Below, piece after piece: positions 1-8,429 of a stretch of 41,204 nt of DNA; positions within the stretch are counted from its first letter, which is position 1, and every line of letters starts with the position of its first letter. Below the pieces are notes generated by a model. That model was given only the letters and a program-made list of their open reading frames with translations, did no database searches and had not been told where the DNA came from. This stretch comes from JALOAT01 sp041677345 (GTDB lineage: Bacteria; Pseudomonadota; Gammaproteobacteria; Thiohalomonadales; Thiohalomonadaceae), in assembly GCA_041677345.1 (NCBI GenBank), contig JBAYQE010000013.1, positions 1 through 41,204 on the forward strand, given 5' to 3'. The translations under genes were made by a program, and so were the position numbers.

Positions 1-12
1 CCACCAATAGAT

Positions 13-43
13 AAAGGCCAACCGTTCTCGGTTGGCCTTTTTT
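13..43. terminator. Rho-independent terminator, possibly bidirectional
   Basis: A perfect 12-bp stem (13-24 pairs with 29-40) closes a 4-base TTCT loop and is followed by a T run to 43. The stem starts with AAA, so the minus strand also has a short U tract and the hairpin could stop transcription from either side. It presumably ends a gene lying left of the window. Confidence 0.9.
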
Positions 44-363
44 CTTTGCGCGCTCGCGCGTGTCTGCGGGGGTTCGTTCGGATTCCTGTGGACTTCCTGC
101 CCTGGCCGTCTCGCCCACCTCGGGCCACCTTTCGCTCTCTCCGCGCCGTTTTTCTCTCCGGCCTCGCTCCCCTTAAAGGCACCGAAGTCCGCATAGGTCG
201 GCGGCTGATCTCCCATTAACATCAACAAGTTACGTGCCGATCGATCAAGCGGTTGGATTGCGGCATTGGCAGGCAGAGGGGATAGGGATCGTCAGGGAGA
301 GCGCCTTCTCAAAGTGGCTGAGCACGGCCTGGGCAGATTTGCCTTGCGCCATGGCTGCGTCTT
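44..363. other. Non-coding leader between terminator and Fic operator
   Basis: This 320-base stretch holds no convincing gene. Open frames are short, lack ribosome binding sites and resemble no family I know. It is GC-rich with pyrimidine-rich runs around 100-170. A TGCCG...CGGCA inverted pair brackets roughly 236-266, which I would not call functional on this evidence. Confidence 0.5.
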
Positions 364-391
364 ATTTTACTTTTGGCGCTCACAGTAAAAT
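364..391. promoter_or_regulatory. AT-rich palindrome upstream of the Fic gene, candidate operator
   Basis: Two perfect 8-base arms (ATTTTACT at 364-371 and AGTAAAAT at 384-391) flank a 12-base spacer containing TTGGCGCT (373-380). The same TTGGCGCT recurs at 413-420, just before the Fic start codon. The AT-rich stretch 362-410 stands out from the GC-rich surroundings and is the likely promoter region. An inverted repeat plus a direct repeat suits binding of a dimeric repressor. The Fic protein itself has a winged-helix-like C-terminus, so autoregulation is possible, but that is inference. Confidence 0.45.
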
Positions 392-426
392 ATATGTGGG
401 TTTTATTTTAGGTTGGCGCTGAGCGA

Positions 427-1596
427 ATGAAGCGGGATCTCCAAGGGCATTACGCGACCATTTCGACGGTGGACGAAGAGGCTCGGGCCTTCGTGCCTGC
501 GCCGTTGCCACCAAACCCACCCATCGACTGGACGCCCGAGTTGCGCAGTAAGTTCGATCAGGCGCTATTGGCGCTTGGCCGGCTCGATAGCGTGTCGATG
601 CTGCTGCCCGACACCGCACTGTTCCTCTACACATACGTACGCAAGGAGGCGGTGCTGTCGTCCATGATCGAAGGCACCCAGTCCTCGCTCTCGGATCTGC
701 TGCTGTTCGAACTGGACCAGGCACCCGGCGTGCCGCTGGACGACGTGCGCGAGGTCAGCAACTATGTGGCCGCCCTCGACCATGGCCTTCGTCTGCTGAA
801 GGAAGGGCTGCCACTGTCGCTGCGGCTGATCAGCGAGGTACACGGCGTGCTGCTGGCCAAGGGCCGCGGCAGCAAGCTGACGCCGGGAGAGTTTCGGCGT
901 AGCCAGAACTGGATCGGCGGCACTCGCCCCGGCAACGCGGCCTTCGTGCCGCCGCCTGCCGGGGAAGTGCTGGAATGCATGAGCCGGCTCGAACGCTTCC
1001 TGAACGATCTGCCGGAGCCGACGCCGGTACTGCTCAAGGCGGCGATGGCGCATGTGCAGTTCGAAACCATCCACCCCTTCCTAGACGGCAATGGCCGCGT
1101 GGGGCGTCTACTGATTACCCTGCTGCTGTGTGAGCAGCAGGTGTTGCGCGAGCCGATGCTCTACCTCAGCCTCTACTTCAAGACCCACCGGCGCTATTAC
1201 TACGAACTGCTCAACGACGTCCGCGAGACGGGCGACTGGGAAGCCTGGCTCGATTTCTTTGCCGAGGCTGTGATCGTCACCGCTACTCAGGCCGTGGAGA
1301 CGGCGCAGCAGCTCCTCGCGCTCTCCAACCAGGACCGGGACAGGATCGAAACTCTAGGTCGGGCGGCGCCTTCCGCACTGCAGATCCACCGGGCGCTGAT
1401 GGAACACCCGATCGCCACCTCGAACTGGCTGGTCGAGAAAACCGGCCTGACGCCGGCGACCGTTAACAAGTCACTGGCCAACCTCGAGCAGCTCGGCGTC
1501 GTGCGCGAACTCACGGCGCAGAAGCGCAACCGGCTATTCAGCTATCAAGGCTATGTGGACATCATGAATCGGGGGACGGAGCTGCCGGAGCGATGA
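427..1596 (+). CDS. Fic family protein (AMP-transferase type) with N-terminal inhibitory motif and C-terminal HTH
   Basis: Fic proteins transfer a nucleotide moiety, usually AMP from ATP, onto target hydroxyls. The catalytic loop is plain at residues 216-227 (HPFLDGNGRVGR), matching HxFx(D/E)GNGRxxR with catalytic His216. An inhibitory-helix motif (S/T)xxxE(G/N) appears upstream as S78-SMI-E82-G83, making this a class II, self-inhibited Fic protein. The N-terminal 25-110 region looks like the Fic_N domain. Residues about 320-380 read as a winged helix (HPIATSNWLVEKTGLTPATV), as in many stand-alone Fic regulators. Length (389 aa) is normal for this architecture. The start at 427 is the first good ATG, though its ribosome site is weak. 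It lies just outside the eCIS operon and is probably transcribed on its own. Target unknown. Confidence 0.93.
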   Translation: MKRDLQGHYATISTVDEEARAFVPAPLPPNPPIDWTPELRSKFDQALLALGRLDSVSMLLPDTALFLYTYVRKEAVLSSMIEGTQSSLSDLLLFELDQAPGVPLDDVREVSNYVAALDHGLRLLKEGLPLSLRLISEVHGVLLAKGRGSKLTPGEFRRSQNWIGGTRPGNAAFVPPPAGEVLECMSRLERFLNDLPEPTPVLLKAAMAHVQFETIHPFLDGNGRVGRLLITLLLCEQQVLREPMLYLSLYFKTHRRYYYELLNDVRETGDWEAWLDFFAEAVIVTATQAVETAQQLLALSNQDRDRIETLGRAAPSALQIHRALMEHPIATSNWLVEKTGLTPATVNKSLANLEQLGVVRELTAQKRNRLFSYQGYVDIMNRGTELPER

Positions 1597-1646
1597 TGGA
1601 CCGCACGAGATAGGACGTATTCCACTGTCCCGGATGAGCCACAAGT

Positions 1647-2297
1647 TCAGGTTCCGCCGTTGCTATGGGAGGAACAGCGCGAACATTGGATCCTGACTTG
1701 ACATTTCACCGGGCCGGCATATCGATCCAAAACGTCGGTTCTCTTAACAATGACCGACATAACGGAACGCGCAGATTCCTGCTCCCTCGGAGCGTACAGG
1801 GATGCCAGGCAGGCACTCGTGCCCTTGAAAAACCCGTGACCTGAAGACTTTGGGCTCCAAACGCGTTCAACGACAGGCATGAACTCATCCGCCCAGTGCG
1901 ATGCCCGCTCCGGGGTCACGCACAACTCGCCCCAGTAATCGCCCAGCAGTTCGATGTAAGGCACTTCATCATCCTGCAGTGCTTGCCACATGCGCTGCAG
2001 CCAGCGTTGACGGGTGTCTGACTCGACGTTGGCCTTTACGATAATGGGGAGCAGTGACTCGATGGCCTTGTTGACGGCGGAACCCAAGGCCCCCGATGAG
2101 CTGTCAACCTGCTCCAGGGCGGGCGAGAGCTTTTCCAGCAGAGTGACGGCGCCCTCGGCCGCGAGCACGGGTTCTTTGCGGGCGACCTGCTTGATTTCCG
2201 CGATGGCTTCCTTGATCCGCTGCACCGGCGCATCGGATCGCCACCCGAACGCGTGGCGACGGAAACGGGAGGTAAACTGCCACTTGTGGGCTGTCAT
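1647..2297 (-). CDS. Hypothetical protein, probably the N-terminal part of a longer, truncated gene
   Basis: The first about 170 residues look like a genuine, mostly helical soluble protein. After the segment around GFFKGTSACLASLYA the composition changes to Ser/Arg/Cys-rich (SRCSSHSNGGT at the end), which suggests that the native reading frame has been lost and the stop is accidental. It starts with ATG 17 bases beyond the stop of another minus-strand coding remnant (2315-2667), so both probably belonged to one former operon. I do not recognise the function. Its orientation opposes both the Fic gene and the eCIS operon. Confidence 0.5.
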   Translation of the reverse strand: MTAHKWQFTSRFRRHAFGWRSDAPVQRIKEAIAEIKQVARKEPVLAAEGAVTLLEKLSPALEQVDSSSGALGSAVNKAIESLLPIIVKANVESDTRQRWLQRMWQALQDDEVPYIELLGDYWGELCVTPERASHWADEFMPVVERVWSPKSSGHGFFKGTSACLASLYAPREQESARSVMSVIVKRTDVLDRYAGPVKCQVRIQCSRCSSHSNGGT

Positions 2298-2314
2298 GCT
2301 CAGCGCCCTACTAT

Positions 2315-2667
2315 CTATCGCACCGGATACTGACCGTTGCGGACGAAATGATCGAAGGTGTCTTCGTCCGGCTCCTCGTCGTCATGGTGCGCACCCCGCC
2401 ACTCGGCATCGGGCAGCAACAACAGGGTCAGCGTGTAGTCGTATTGGCCCGCGACCTTGGTCATCACGCCATTGGGGGTTGCTCCCAGCTCGTTCTTCTC
2501 CCACAGCTGCGAGAGTATTCCCCGAGACGGCCTGGATGAAGCCGCTCCAGTACCGTTTCACCATTGCGCTGATTGCCGACAATGACATCCTCTGGGTTCG
2601 TCTCGACCGCCATCTTGCTTCGCAACCCACGCTCGTGTAAGTATCCCACTCGACGCAATACTAACAA
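2315..2667 (-). pseudogene. Frameshifted C-terminal remnant of a minus-strand gene
   Basis: Two minus-strand frames join into one plausible protein if a single base is restored near 2517-2520. The upstream frame reads ...ETVLERLHPGRLGE and the downstream one ILSQLWEKNELGATPNG..., ending at TAG 2315-2317 after an acidic stretch (HHDDEEPDEDTF) and QYPVR. Without the correction, both frames lose the protein-like pattern at exactly this point. There is no upstream start in a good context, so the 5' part is also missing, perhaps removed when the eCIS operon arrived beside it. Function not recognised. Confidence 0.55.
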
Positions 2668-2681
2668 TTAGGGAAAAAGCG

Positions 2682-3269
2682 TTGGCTTCCTACAAAGGGA
2701 TACAGGGCGCATTATTGGCGTTGGAAGATTTTCTCAAACAGCGCCTGCCGGTCGAGCTCAGCGATGAACCGGCCAGCGCGTCGGTGCGCCTGCTTGGAAG
2801 CGTCGATATTTCCAAGACGCTGTCAGGCAATTTCCTCGGCATTTATCTTCATCGCATCGCCATCGATCCCCACGGCCGCATCCGGCAGTTCACGCCGCAA
2901 GGAACCCAGTCCAAGGGGCGCCACTCCGAACTTCCCGTGAATCTGCACCTCTTGTTGATCGCCAACGCGACAAGCGCCACCTTGGAAGCGGATCTCATGG
3001 CCTGGGCCATGGTGCAACTGGCGAACGATAACCAGATCGACATCTCTCACGTACAGGATATCGATGAGGAGTGGGGCCAGCGCGAAATGCTTACCATCGC
3101 GCCGGAGGAAATGTCCACGGAAGACCTGATGCGGATCTGGGATGTGTTTGAATCCCCCTATACCAGCACCATGCCGTATGTGGCGCGAACCGTCCGTCTG
3201 CGGCTCAAGGCTCAGCGGACGGAAGGTCCGGATGTGGTGACCCGTGTGTTTCCCACAGGTGGCGTATGA
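2682..3269 (+). CDS. eCIS cap/tail-terminator protein, Pvc16/Afp16-like (DUF4255)
   Basis: First gene of the eCIS operon. In Afp/PVC particles the homologue caps the distal end of the tube and sheath and sets final length. The 195-aa protein shows the DUF4255 pattern: an N-terminal helix (GIQGALLALEDFLKQRL), a Ser/Gly strand region, then PVNLHLLLIANA and a C-terminal TMPYVARTVRLRL strand pair where related proteins read similarly. The reading frame has no ATG in a sensible place. A TTG at 2682, six bases after AGGGA, is the best start; it is unusual and may lower expression. It overlaps the next gene by 4 bases. Family assignment is by pattern and position, and the cap role follows from the family. 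Confidence 0.8.
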   Translation: MASYKGIQGALLALEDFLKQRLPVELSDEPASASVRLLGSVDISKTLSGNFLGIYLHRIAIDPHGRIRQFTPQGTQSKGRHSELPVNLHLLLIANATSATLEADLMAWAMVQLANDNQIDISHVQDIDEEWGQREMLTIAPEEMSTEDLMRIWDVFESPYTSTMPYVARTVRLRLKAQRTEGPDVVTRVFPTGGV

Positions 3270-4036
3270 CTTCGGTTAAGGTGCTGGAAACCAATGTTGT
3301 CCACGCCAGTGACGTCGTTTACTGGCTCGACGGCAGCAGCGCCGAAACGCCCGAAGAGATGTTACGCATTCAAAAACCACTGGCATTGCAGATTACGAAG
3401 GGACCGCAGGATCTTGGCAGCGTGAACGGCGTGGGGAAGACGGCGTTTTTCCGCCGCCCGACCAAGATGGTCGCCGGCATAGCAACGGAAGCCGACAAAA
3501 GTCTCCCGGAAAAAAAGACCTTCGTCGTGGCCGGTGTCGTCAGCGATCCGGCCGGGCTTTATATTCCGCGGCGATTTCAGATTGATGCGGGAAACGGCAC
3601 GGGCCACGGCCTGGAGTTGTACCCCTCACCCCTCGGCGCGCGCTTCGGTCCCGCCGGCGGTCTGCAGGGCACGTTGCGTTACTCCACTTCCGACAATCCC
3701 GTGGCCTGGGCCCTGCTGACACTCACGGTGACCACGGCGCTCGGAACGGAGCTGATCTTTCGCTGCCAGGCCACCGGCCAGGGCGATTTCATCATGCCCC
3801 TGCAGCATCTGCCGCCCCTGCGTGAGGGCATCGAGCATTACGCCGCCACCCTGAGCATAGCGGCGCTGACGAGCGCCACGGCATCCAGCCCCGTCGATCC
3901 CTCCAAGCTCGTCGCCATGAATCTGTTGTCCCTGGATGGCGACCTGTTTGCTAACCCCATTGCCTTGAGCGTAATACCCGGCGAGATCCGGTTACTCCGC
4001 TCTTACAACCGGCCCCACCTGATTGCGAAGCCATGA
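3266..4036 (+). CDS. eCIS operon protein of unknown function
   Basis: A 256-aa, mostly beta-rich protein with no membrane segment or signal peptide. Pairs such as TFVVAGVVSDPAGLYIPRRF and ALLTLTVTTALGTELIF suggest immunoglobulin- or carboxypeptidase-regulatory-like sandwich domains, but I cannot name a family. Its ATG overlaps the TGA of the cap gene (ATGA), so the two are translationally coupled. Position between cap and sheath suggests a particle end component, collar or surface decoration. This is inference from context only. Confidence 0.75.
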   Translation: MTSVKVLETNVVHASDVVYWLDGSSAETPEEMLRIQKPLALQITKGPQDLGSVNGVGKTAFFRRPTKMVAGIATEADKSLPEKKTFVVAGVVSDPAGLYIPRRFQIDAGNGTGHGLELYPSPLGARFGPAGGLQGTLRYSTSDNPVAWALLTLTVTTALGTELIFRCQATGQGDFIMPLQHLPPLREGIEHYAATLSIAALTSATASSPVDPSKLVAMNLLSLDGDLFANPIALSVIPGEIRLLRSYNRPHLIAKP

Positions 4037-4251
4037 CACGCCATTCCGGAGATCAGGCGCGCAGAGAGGGCGGCAGCATTTTGCGTAGCGACATGCGGAT
4101 CGGCTCCACCGCTCGTACCCGTGAACCCCGTATGGCGTTATCCATTAACAAGCGCTTCAGCGAAGCCATCGGGTTCTCCTGGGGCCCCACTGACCCGTCA
4201 CATGGATTACAACCGTTACCGATAAGGAGAATACCATGGCCGAATATCTAG
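4033..4251 (+). CDS. Small ORF bridging to the sheath gene, doubtful
   Basis: A 72-codon frame opens with ATGA overlapping the previous stop and closes 16 bases inside the sheath gene, so it would couple translation of both neighbours. The product is Arg/Pro-rich, has no domain that I recognise, and has no Shine-Dalgarno of its own. The sheath gene has a strong site (AAGGAGA, about 4223-4229) and does not need coupling. It may be spurious, leaving 4037-4235 as an untranslated leader that could carry an internal promoter. Confidence 0.25.
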   Translation: MTRHSGDQARREGGSILRSDMRIGSTARTREPRMALSINKRFSEAIGFSWGPTDPSHGLQPLPIRRIPWPNI

Positions 4252-6395
4252 CCCCTGGTGTGTTCGTAGAGGAAGTCAGTTTTCGATCCAAGTCCATCGA
4301 GGGGGTGGGAACCAGTGTCGCCGCCATCGTCGGCCCGACCCGCTTCGGTCCTTTGCGCGGCAAACCGGAAGTGGTCACCAGCTTCGGCGAATTCACGCGT
4401 ATCTACGGGGACATCCAGGATCTGAGTCTGGATGGGAACGCCACCCTCAATTACACGGCCATTGCGGCGAAGGCCTTCTTCGACGGCGGTGGAAAACAGC
4501 TTTTCGTCTCGCGCGTCGGCAATTACGCGACACCCGCCAGCGGATTCGGTACCGTGAAGGACAGCGGTTCCGCGGTCACCTTCACCAGCCGTTTTCCCGG
4601 CAAAATGGGCAACTTCACCCTCGAAGTGGCGTGGCGCGACAGCGAAAACCTGCTGCGTTCCGAGGCGGTCGCGCCCAAAGAGGGCGACATCGTCTTCCTG
4701 GACGCCAAGGGGCTCACCGACGCGGTCCTTGCGGAAGACAACGCACTGGTACCCGCCGAGCGCTTCCCCATGGATATCCGCGCGGTGGTGCAGCGCGTCG
4801 GCGATCACTACGTGATCCTCGACAACAAGTGCGTCATCGAAGCGGCGGACGGGGAGAGCGTCACCGGAACCCAGTTGCGCCCCGACGGCGCCCTCGAAGG
4901 TGACGAAGGCATCCTCATGACGAGCGGGCTGAACGACGCCGACGACGTTCGTTTCACCCGCATCAGCGTCAAACAACCCACCAGCGGCGCCCTGATCAAC
5001 GGCGCCCAGGTGGTGCTGACCTTCGCGAAGGCGATCGATCTCTCCCACTTCACCGGCGGTGACTGGGGCGGCAACGCGGTTATTTACGGCGCCCTCGACG
5101 TGGAACATAACGAGTTCCATGTACGCGCGGATGCGACCAACAATATCTCCGCCTTCAGCTTCCCCCTCGCCGCCCTCGGCGCCGCGCCCGAGAGCGTCCG
5201 CGCCATCATGGTCCAGCGCAACTTCGATCTGAGCGTCCGCTCGGGCGGCCCCAACGGCCCCGTTATTTACACCTACGGCGACATCTCCACCGCGCCGGGG
5301 GCGGAAAACAGCCTGGCCGCCGTGCTCGCGGAGGCGCCCGAAAAGCGCTACGACCAACTCACCAGCCCGGTCAGTTGCACCCTTGGCGACGGCATCGACG
5401 GCAACGACGTGATGGACGCCCTCATGGAGCTGTTCGACAACAATGCCATGTATCCCACCGGGATTTCCGTCGACGGCCCCCGCTATCTCATCACCCTCTC
5501 CGGCGGGAGCGACGGCGACGGCCCCGTGGCCGTGCATTACGGCGGCGTCGCCGACCAGAAGAACGGCAGCACCGGTTTCGCCGCCCTGGAGGACATTGAA
5601 GATATCTCCATCGTCATGACCCCCGCCGCGGCGGCCGACGAGGCCAACCATCAGGCCATCGTGGCCGAGATGCAGAAACACTGCCGCAAGATGCGCTACC
5701 GCGTGGGCATCGTCGACAGCCGCGCAGGCATGTCCCTGGCGGAGATCCGCGACTTCCGCTCCAACTTCGAAGATTCGCGGCTGGCCCTCTACTACCCGTG
5801 GGTGGTCACCGCTGATCCCCGTGGCGTCACCACCACCATCACCGTGCCTCCGGCAGGCTTCATCGCCGGCGTCTACGCCAACACCGATGTGCAGCGCGGC
5901 GTACACAAGGCGCCCGCCAACGAGCCGGTCATCGGCGCGCTGCGTTTCGAGCAGGATATCAATACCTTCCAGCAGGAGTTGCTCAACCCTAACGGCATCA
6001 ACTGCCTGCGCTCCTTCGCGGGCCGCGGCCACCGGGTCTGGGGCGGCCGCACCCTCTCCAGTGATCCCGAATGGAAATACGTCAACGTGCGGCGCTACTT
6101 CCTCTATCTGGAGCGCTCCATCGAGAAGTCCACGCAATGGGTGGTGTTCGAGCCCAACGGCGAGGCGCTGTGGGACAACGTGCGTGCCACCGTCGAGGGC
6201 TTTCTCTACAACGAATGGCGCAACGGACGGTTGTTGGGGAGCGAAAAGACCGCCTACTTCGTCCGCTGCGATCGCAGCACCATGACCCAGAACGACATCG
6301 ACAACGGCCGTCTGGTGTGCGAGATCGGCGTCGCCGCGCTGAAACCGGCGGAGTTCGTGATCTTCCGCATCGGTCAGAAGACCGCGGACGCCTAA
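4236..6395 (+). CDS. Contractile tail sheath protein, large form
   Basis: Forms the contractile outer sheath whose shortening drives the inner tube through the target envelope. The N-terminus (LAPGVFVEEV, then GVGTSVAAIVGPTRFGP) is the classic phage-sheath opening. Around residue 80 comes FFDGGGKQLFVSRV, and the C-terminal third contains INCLRSFAGRGHRVWGGRTL and YLERSIEKSTQWVVFEPN, hallmarks of the sheath C-terminal domain (Phage_sheath_1 family). At 719 aa it is far longer than the 350-500 residues usual for Afp-type sheaths. The extra length sits between residues about 100 and 430 and probably forms surface domains. A strong ribosome site precedes the ATG, fitting high copy number. The tube gene follows after 32 bases. 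Confidence 0.95.
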   Translation: MAEYLAPGVFVEEVSFRSKSIEGVGTSVAAIVGPTRFGPLRGKPEVVTSFGEFTRIYGDIQDLSLDGNATLNYTAIAAKAFFDGGGKQLFVSRVGNYATPASGFGTVKDSGSAVTFTSRFPGKMGNFTLEVAWRDSENLLRSEAVAPKEGDIVFLDAKGLTDAVLAEDNALVPAERFPMDIRAVVQRVGDHYVILDNKCVIEAADGESVTGTQLRPDGALEGDEGILMTSGLNDADDVRFTRISVKQPTSGALINGAQVVLTFAKAIDLSHFTGGDWGGNAVIYGALDVEHNEFHVRADATNNISAFSFPLAALGAAPESVRAIMVQRNFDLSVRSGGPNGPVIYTYGDISTAPGAENSLAAVLAEAPEKRYDQLTSPVSCTLGDGIDGNDVMDALMELFDNNAMYPTGISVDGPRYLITLSGGSDGDGPVAVHYGGVADQKNGSTGFAALEDIEDISIVMTPAAAADEANHQAIVAEMQKHCRKMRYRVGIVDSRAGMSLAEIRDFRSNFEDSRLALYYPWVVTADPRGVTTTITVPPAGFIAGVYANTDVQRGVHKAPANEPVIGALRFEQDINTFQQELLNPNGINCLRSFAGRGHRVWGGRTLSSDPEWKYVNVRRYFLYLERSIEKSTQWVVFEPNGEALWDNVRATVEGFLYNEWRNGRLLGSEKTAYFVRCDRSTMTQNDIDNGRLVCEIGVAALKPAEFVIFRIGQKTADA

Positions 6396-6427
6396 ACAAC
6401 TGATCAACAAGGAACGAGGATTCGAAC

Positions 6428-6889
6428 ATGGCTACCTATCGCGACACCCCCTATGGGGTATTCAACTACCTGGTCAATCTCGACGACAGCAGCGAAGGCG
6501 AGGTGTGGGGCGGGTTTTCCGAAGTCTCGGGCCTCAATGCCGAGATCACGGTCGCGGAATACCGCGCCGGCAACGCCAAGGTCAATTACGTAAAGAAGAT
6601 CCCCGCCGTCACTAAGGCCGGCGACGTGACACTCAAACGCGGTGTCATCGGCGCGGACAACATCTACAACTGGCTGGATCAGATCCGCGCCGGAAGCGTG
6701 GAGGCGAAGCGCGACGTGTACATCAAGCTCAAGAACGAGGACCCCACCAGCACCGGCGCCGTGGTCACCTGGAAATTGGTGAACGCCATGCCCATCAAGT
6801 GGACCGGCCCCACCCTCACCGCCAAGGGGGGCAGCGACGTGGCCATCGAAGAGCTGGTGCTCTCCGTCGAACACATCGTGCAGAGCTGA
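6428..6889 (+). CDS. Tail tube protein (gp19-like)
   Basis: Builds the inner tube around which the sheath contracts. The 153-aa protein begins MATYRDTPYGVFNYLVNLDD, has the FSEVSGLNAEITVAEYRAGN segment, LKRGVIGADNIYNWL, and ends with AIEELVLSVEHIV, all diagnostic of the T4 gp19-like tube family (Afp1/Afp5). Length is typical. It follows the sheath directly, the usual eCIS order, and has a GAACGAGG site upstream. In Afp the tube gene is duplicated, and a second copy here lies at 8422. Confidence 0.95.
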   Translation: MATYRDTPYGVFNYLVNLDDSSEGEVWGGFSEVSGLNAEITVAEYRAGNAKVNYVKKIPAVTKAGDVTLKRGVIGADNIYNWLDQIRAGSVEAKRDVYIKLKNEDPTSTGAVVTWKLVNAMPIKWTGPTLTAKGGSDVAIEELVLSVEHIVQS

Positions 6890-6908
6890 GCCACCAGGGA
6901 TCTGAACG

Positions 6909-8429
6909 ATGGAATGGCTCTCCGGGGCGCGCATCGCCCTCACTCCCCGCCCGGTGCGGCGCCGGGAAGCCGCGCTGGAAGCGGCCATGCTGGGTCACTG
7001 CCCCGGCAGGGTCCGGCTCGACCGGCTGCGGGCGCTTGGCGGCGCGCTGGAGGAGATGCGCGGCGCCGGATACGGCGGCGCGGTCGACACACTGCTCCAG
7101 GAGGAGACACCCTCTCTGGAGCGGCTTGGCGGCCTTTTCCATCTGCCCCTGCCGCTGCGCTCCAGCGCGGAGTTCCACGACATCTTCCCTGACGCGGCCA
7201 CCGAAGCGGCGAACTACGTCAGCCTGCTGGCTGGGCGGCGCGCCTGGCTGGCGCAGTCGGTGGACGACTTTTTCGCCAACGGCGGCGAAAAGCTCTGGGT
7301 GGTGCGCATTCCCGAGGAGGAGAAACAGGGCGGATTCCTGCCCGCCCCCGGCACCCGTCTGCATGAAACCGAAACGCTGCGGGGGCTGGCGACGGTGCTG
7401 GTGATCCCGTCGGTAGGGTTGGTGGCGATGCCGGATCTGGAACGGCTGCAGATCCCGGCCCGCCTGCCGGATCGGCCTGAGGTGGCGTCGCCCGATCCCG
7501 CACCGCAATTTCTGCCCTGCGACGCCGGCATCGGTAGTGGCGAGGACGCGCCGCCCTATGAAAGCGAGCTGGGGACCATGCCCGATCCCGGCGCGCTGGA
7601 GGATCTCCTGCGGGGGATCCTCCAGTTCACGGCCCGTCACCGCCCCGATATCCAATGCCTGCTCACGCTCCCCCTCGATTATTCGGGGGTCATCGACGGC
7701 CCGGCCGTGAGTCAGCGGGCGTTGGACCGCATCCGCGCCATTCGCGACGGCGCCAGCGGCCATCTGCTGCGGCACATGCAGTTCCTCTTCCCCTATCTGC
7801 GGGGGCCACGCTTCGCCCTGCAGTCGCCGGTCGGTGTCGTGGCGGGAAAGCAGGCGGCGGTTTCGCGGGCCAAAGGGCCGTGGCGTTCCATCAGCGCCCA
7901 GAGCCTCGTGTCCGAGGCGCTCCCCTATCCTCGTCTGTCGCTCTCTCAGACCATCGCCCTGCGCGAGGATCCCGGCATCGGGGTGGTGCGGCAGGAAACG
8001 GATGTCCGGGGCCGGCGGCGGCTGACCCTGGACGACGAGCGTCTGGCGGTACCGGCGCTGCCGCCGGAGGATTACGCCGGCCACGAGGACCGAAGCCGCT
8101 TCGACGGCTTCCGTTCGGCGGAGATCATGCGGTTTCTCGGCTTCCTGCGCCGCCGTTTACAGGCGCTGGGAGAACAGCTCGTATTCGACATCGACCCCGA
8201 CGACCCGCGCCCCCGTCTGCTGCTGGAGCAGTTCTTCCGCCAGTTGTACGACCAGGGGGCGCTGCGGGGTGACAGGCCGGACGAGGCGTACCGGATCCGC
8301 CAGTCGCACCCCCGCGAGGAGGCGATCCAGTTCGACATCGAGATCGCGCCGGCGTTTCCCATCGACCGGATCTTCCTCACCTTCATCAACGCCGGCGGCG
8401 AGTGGCGGGGGGAGATAGTCCATGGCTGA
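6909..8429 (+). CDS. Second sheath-like protein, divergent
   Basis: A 506-aa protein whose ends match sheath patterns. Residues about 105-130 contain WLAQSVDDFFANGGEKLWVV, like the FFxNGG segment of sheaths, and the C-terminus has FLGFLRRRLQALGEQLVFDI followed by LLLEQFFRQLYDQGAL, as in the sheath core. The middle is poorly conserved and Pro-rich. Afp and PVC operons encode two or three sheath paralogues, one restricted to the baseplate-proximal end, and this is the best candidate for such a specialised layer. It sits between the two tube genes and overlaps the second by 8 bases. Confidence 0.85.
   Translation: MEWLSGARIALTPRPVRRREAALEAAMLGHCPGRVRLDRLRALGGALEEMRGAGYGGAVDTLLQEETPSLERLGGLFHLPLPLRSSAEFHDIFPDAATEAANYVSLLAGRRAWLAQSVDDFFANGGEKLWVVRIPEEEKQGGFLPAPGTRLHETETLRGLATVLVIPSVGLVAMPDLERLQIPARLPDRPEVASPDPAPQFLPCDAGIGSGEDAPPYESELGTMPDPGALEDLLRGILQFTARHRPDIQCLLTLPLDYSGVIDGPAVSQRALDRIRAIRDGASGHLLRHMQFLFPYLRGPRFALQSPVGVVAGKQAAVSRAKGPWRSISAQSLVSEALPYPRLSLSQTIALREDPGIGVVRQETDVRGRRRLTLDDERLAVPALPPEDYAGHEDRSRFDGFRSAEIMRFLGFLRRRLQALGEQLVFDIDPDDPRPRLLLEQFFRQLYDQGALRGDRPDEAYRIRQSHPREEAIQFDIEIAPAFPIDRIFLTFINAGGEWRGEIVHG

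Noticed and set aside
2014..2640. 208-codon plus-strand frame before the eCIS start
   Set aside because: It lies opposite the better-supported minus-strand coding remnants and its translation is Ser/Arg/Ala-rich without a domain.
4248..6410. 720-codon frame antisense to the sheath
   Set aside because: Mirror of the sheath reading frame; no protein-like pattern.
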